From Drosophila pseudoobscura (taxonomy: Eukaryota; Arthropoda; Insecta; Diptera; Drosophilidae), in contig NC_046679.1 of assembly GCF_009870125.1 (NCBI RefSeq), positions 18,166,001-18,230,000 of the forward strand: 64,000 bases of DNA, read 5' to 3'. The translations under genes were made by a program, and so were the position numbers. The notes beneath the pieces were generated by a model. The model saw only the letters and a program-made list of their open reading frames with translations. It had not been told where the DNA came from and did no database searches. Numbering within the stretch: position 1 is the first letter of the stretch; every line of letters starts with the position of its first letter. This document shows, in pieces, positions 62,201 to 64,000 of the stretch.

Positions 62201-63809
62201 CTCATGGTCTTTAAAACATTTAAACCGACTTTCAATATTTCATAGTGCTCATTCAATAGGGCGTCCCGCTACCAGACTATCCGCCCGGCTTTTGGAAAAT
62301 TGAAGTTATTGTAGCAATCGCTGTTACAATATTATATCTAAGAGGTTTGAGTGTTGCTTAGACTACTAGTAACTAGACCTTTTTGTTTTCGTGCATCTCG
62401 TGACTTAGTTCTCAGACTTTTCTAATTTATACCGTTCTACCACTCCAACTGCCTTCGCCAAAAGTATCAACGAAAAACATAAATGATTAAAAGTGAAGCT
62501 TTTAATCGGTGATCTGAAACATTTACTCTGGTATTCCACTTACCACTGGTTTTATCTGTAGAGGGCAAGCGATCTGAATAAAAAACAAAATTATATATAT
62601 ATATTTAGAAAAGTAAGAACACCATAGTCAATGATAGGTCTATAAGTTTGGCAATCAGATAGGGAAATATGAAATCGAGCAAGAATTTAACATTTAATGG
62701 TCATTTTTTGGCACAAGCAGACAACTGAAAAAAAGGCTGGACGCGAAAGAGACTCGAGAGCGAGAATCCAATAACAAAATACAAGCCGTGTGTGCACGCA
62801 GTGTGCGATCTCTGCTCGACTCGAGTCTCGCTGAGAAGTGATGTTTATTGTTGCTGGACTGCTTACAAACAAGTGGTCTACACGCTTCATACATCGAAAC
62901 AAATTATATATATTTTTGTTTATACCAATCATATCCTTTAAATTCTTTAATTTCTGTTTTGCCGCTTTGTTATCCCGTGTCATGAACAAAGCAAAGCACA
63001 ACAGCGATTGAGAAAGGACAGTTCCTTCAGTAGTCTTCAGTCTAGAATCCAGGGACTCATAATATAAAAGGTCTTTGCAAGCAAACTAAGAAAAGAAAAA
63101 AACAGAAATTATGATTATTAAAAGTTCAGCTCGATTTGTTAATATTTAAGCCAACAATAAATAGTTAACATTCAGTTTTTTAGACTAATGTGCTTTTATC
63201 TGATAAAAAGTTATGTAACCTCTGCAAGCATACGACTATTGTGTTAAATATGATGGCTTGACTTACAGATACGGATATTTATCAAGTGAGATACCAAGAT
63301 ACTTACAGAATAGTGTTGGTTTCGAATAGAATACAAACTACGTTCCAAAATAGCATCTAAAAAAGCACTGCTGTGGCAAGGCGCGCGGAATATAATTTTG
63401 TTAAGGCGCTGGAAACCCTAAATCGAAATTTTTTAAATTTGATAAAAAAAGTATATGAAATGTCGACTCCAAGGATTTCGCGAAGGGGGGCGAATTTATA
63501 CGTTGCCTTATTTTTAAGCGTAATATGATGTTATATATATGTATTTAGGATTGATTCGAACAATTATATCAAATAAATTACGCAAAAACAATTTTTGAAA
63601 AATATGCATATGAAAAATCCCCCCCTTTTTCCACCCCTGGGTATACCATTGCTAGACTCAATCTCGTTATTACCTTTTTGGATATTTCAGTGTTATTCGA
63701 TTTCATACAACAGACGGCGCTGCTTAACAAATTTGAAGACGTCTCGGATAACTTCGAAAAGTACTCATCTGTCTCTATTTTCAAAAGTTTTATGAAAATT
63801 TCGGATTCT
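59249..63809 (-). CDS. TPR/MYND/SET-family protein, SMYD4-like (5' end outside window)
   Basis: Twelve exons on the minus strand, in consistent phase: 63674-63809, 63307-63417, 62926-63085, 62544-62573 (30 nt), 61882-62047, 61483-61821, 60604-61419, 60359-60548, 60158-60290, 59954-60085, 59536-59677 and 59249-59480. They encode about 861 residues plus a missing N-terminus; human SMYD4 has 804. N-terminal TPR-like helices (LNKIIFRAPCHSSAFLDAILERSLYS) lead into the split SET start (AGVFARVNIPKGKIILVDTP). A complete MYND zinc finger follows (CEKC ... CSRC ... YCTQTC ... HQTEC). The SET core is degenerate: the NHSCxPN motif is missing at the expected place, where a long Ser/Asn-rich insertion occurs. 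IAxGEEI-like IVAGEELILGPY remains, but the post-SET cysteines are absent. Nuclear or cytosolic chromatin/protein regulation is possible, but methyltransferase activity is doubtful. Confidence 0.82.
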
Positions 63810-63814
63810 CTGAA

Positions 63815-63935
63815 AGATACATATGTTGGAAATGTGTTTTAACGCCCGTTAAAAGCCAATAGGAGTGTTTCCGACCCCATCAATTATACATACATATGTA
63901 TGGATTTGTACACATATTATTGATCATCATCAATG
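63815..63935 (-). repeat. Diverged dispersed-repeat fragment in an intron of the MYND/SET gene
   Basis: Phrases tttccgaccccat and ttgatcatcatcaat resemble copies A and B (tttccgaacccat, ttgatcagcatcaat). It lies just upstream of the first exon visible for the MYND/SET gene, so the true start of that gene is beyond 64000. Confidence 0.45.
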
Positions 63936-64000
63936 GTGGTATACAACATTTTAATACTATGTTTATATATTTTGCTATTTATTATCTTACTATCTAATTA

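Overview
The window looks like euchromatic DNA of a fly of the genus Drosophila. Genes are compact, with short 55-120 nt introns and GTRAGT donors. Drosophila core-promoter motifs occur upstream of several genes (YGGTCACACTR, DRE-like, TATA), intergenic DNA is rich in TATG/CATA microsatellites, and the protein-coding order recalls D. melanogaster cytological region 89A on chromosome arm 3R (Muller element E). The dispersed repeats and microsatellites suggest a species other than D. melanogaster, perhaps obscura-group. That placement is an inference from memory, not a search.

Layout. 0.25-0.52 kb: last exon of an unidentified tail-anchored protein (-). 0.5-6.7 kb: non-coding DNA with dispersed repeats and a dead LINE reverse-transcriptase fragment. 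6.8-7.6 kb: leucine-rich-repeat protein resembling LRMDA (+). 8.6-9.8 kb: EMC2, ER membrane complex subunit 2 (-). 11.2-13.6 kb: xylulokinase (+), convergent with 13.8-16.8 kb: Sf3a1, a U2 snRNP splicing factor (-), whose first intron looks U12-type. 18.1-22.1 kb: Irc-like haem-peroxidase-family protein (+). 23.9-27.2 kb: EPS8-like adaptor (+). 27.2-34.9 kb: gene-poor, with one strong TATA promoter/leader exon. 34.9-36.4 kb: adenylosuccinate lyase (-). 40.2-42.8 kb: Pxd-like peroxidase (+). 43.9-46.0 and 48.6-50.4 kb: two paralogous secreted collagen-like genes (+). 50.7-56.3 kb: an apparently young, full-length LTR retrotransposon (-). 56.4-58.7 kb: third haem peroxidase (-). 59.2-63.8 kb: MYND/SET-family gene (-), with its 5' end outside the window.

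Four themes stand out. First, three diverged animal haem peroxidases lie in one region, interleaved with two His/Pro-rich or Ser/Thr-rich collagen-like secreted proteins, which suggests an extracellular-matrix cross-linking locus. Second, the first peroxidase lacks the proximal haem-ligand histidine and its partner asparagine, and the SMYD-like gene lacks the SET catalytic motifs, so both may be pseudoenzymes. Third, Sf3a1, a U2-spliceosome component, appears to depend on the minor spliceosome for one intron. Fourth, the retrotransposon carries identical 328-bp LTRs, an open 1585-codon gag-pol frame and a 33-bp tandem array inside that frame. Housekeeping genes (EMC2, xylulokinase, Sf3a1, AdSL) use TATA-less promoters where visible, while the secreted matrix genes use TATA boxes.
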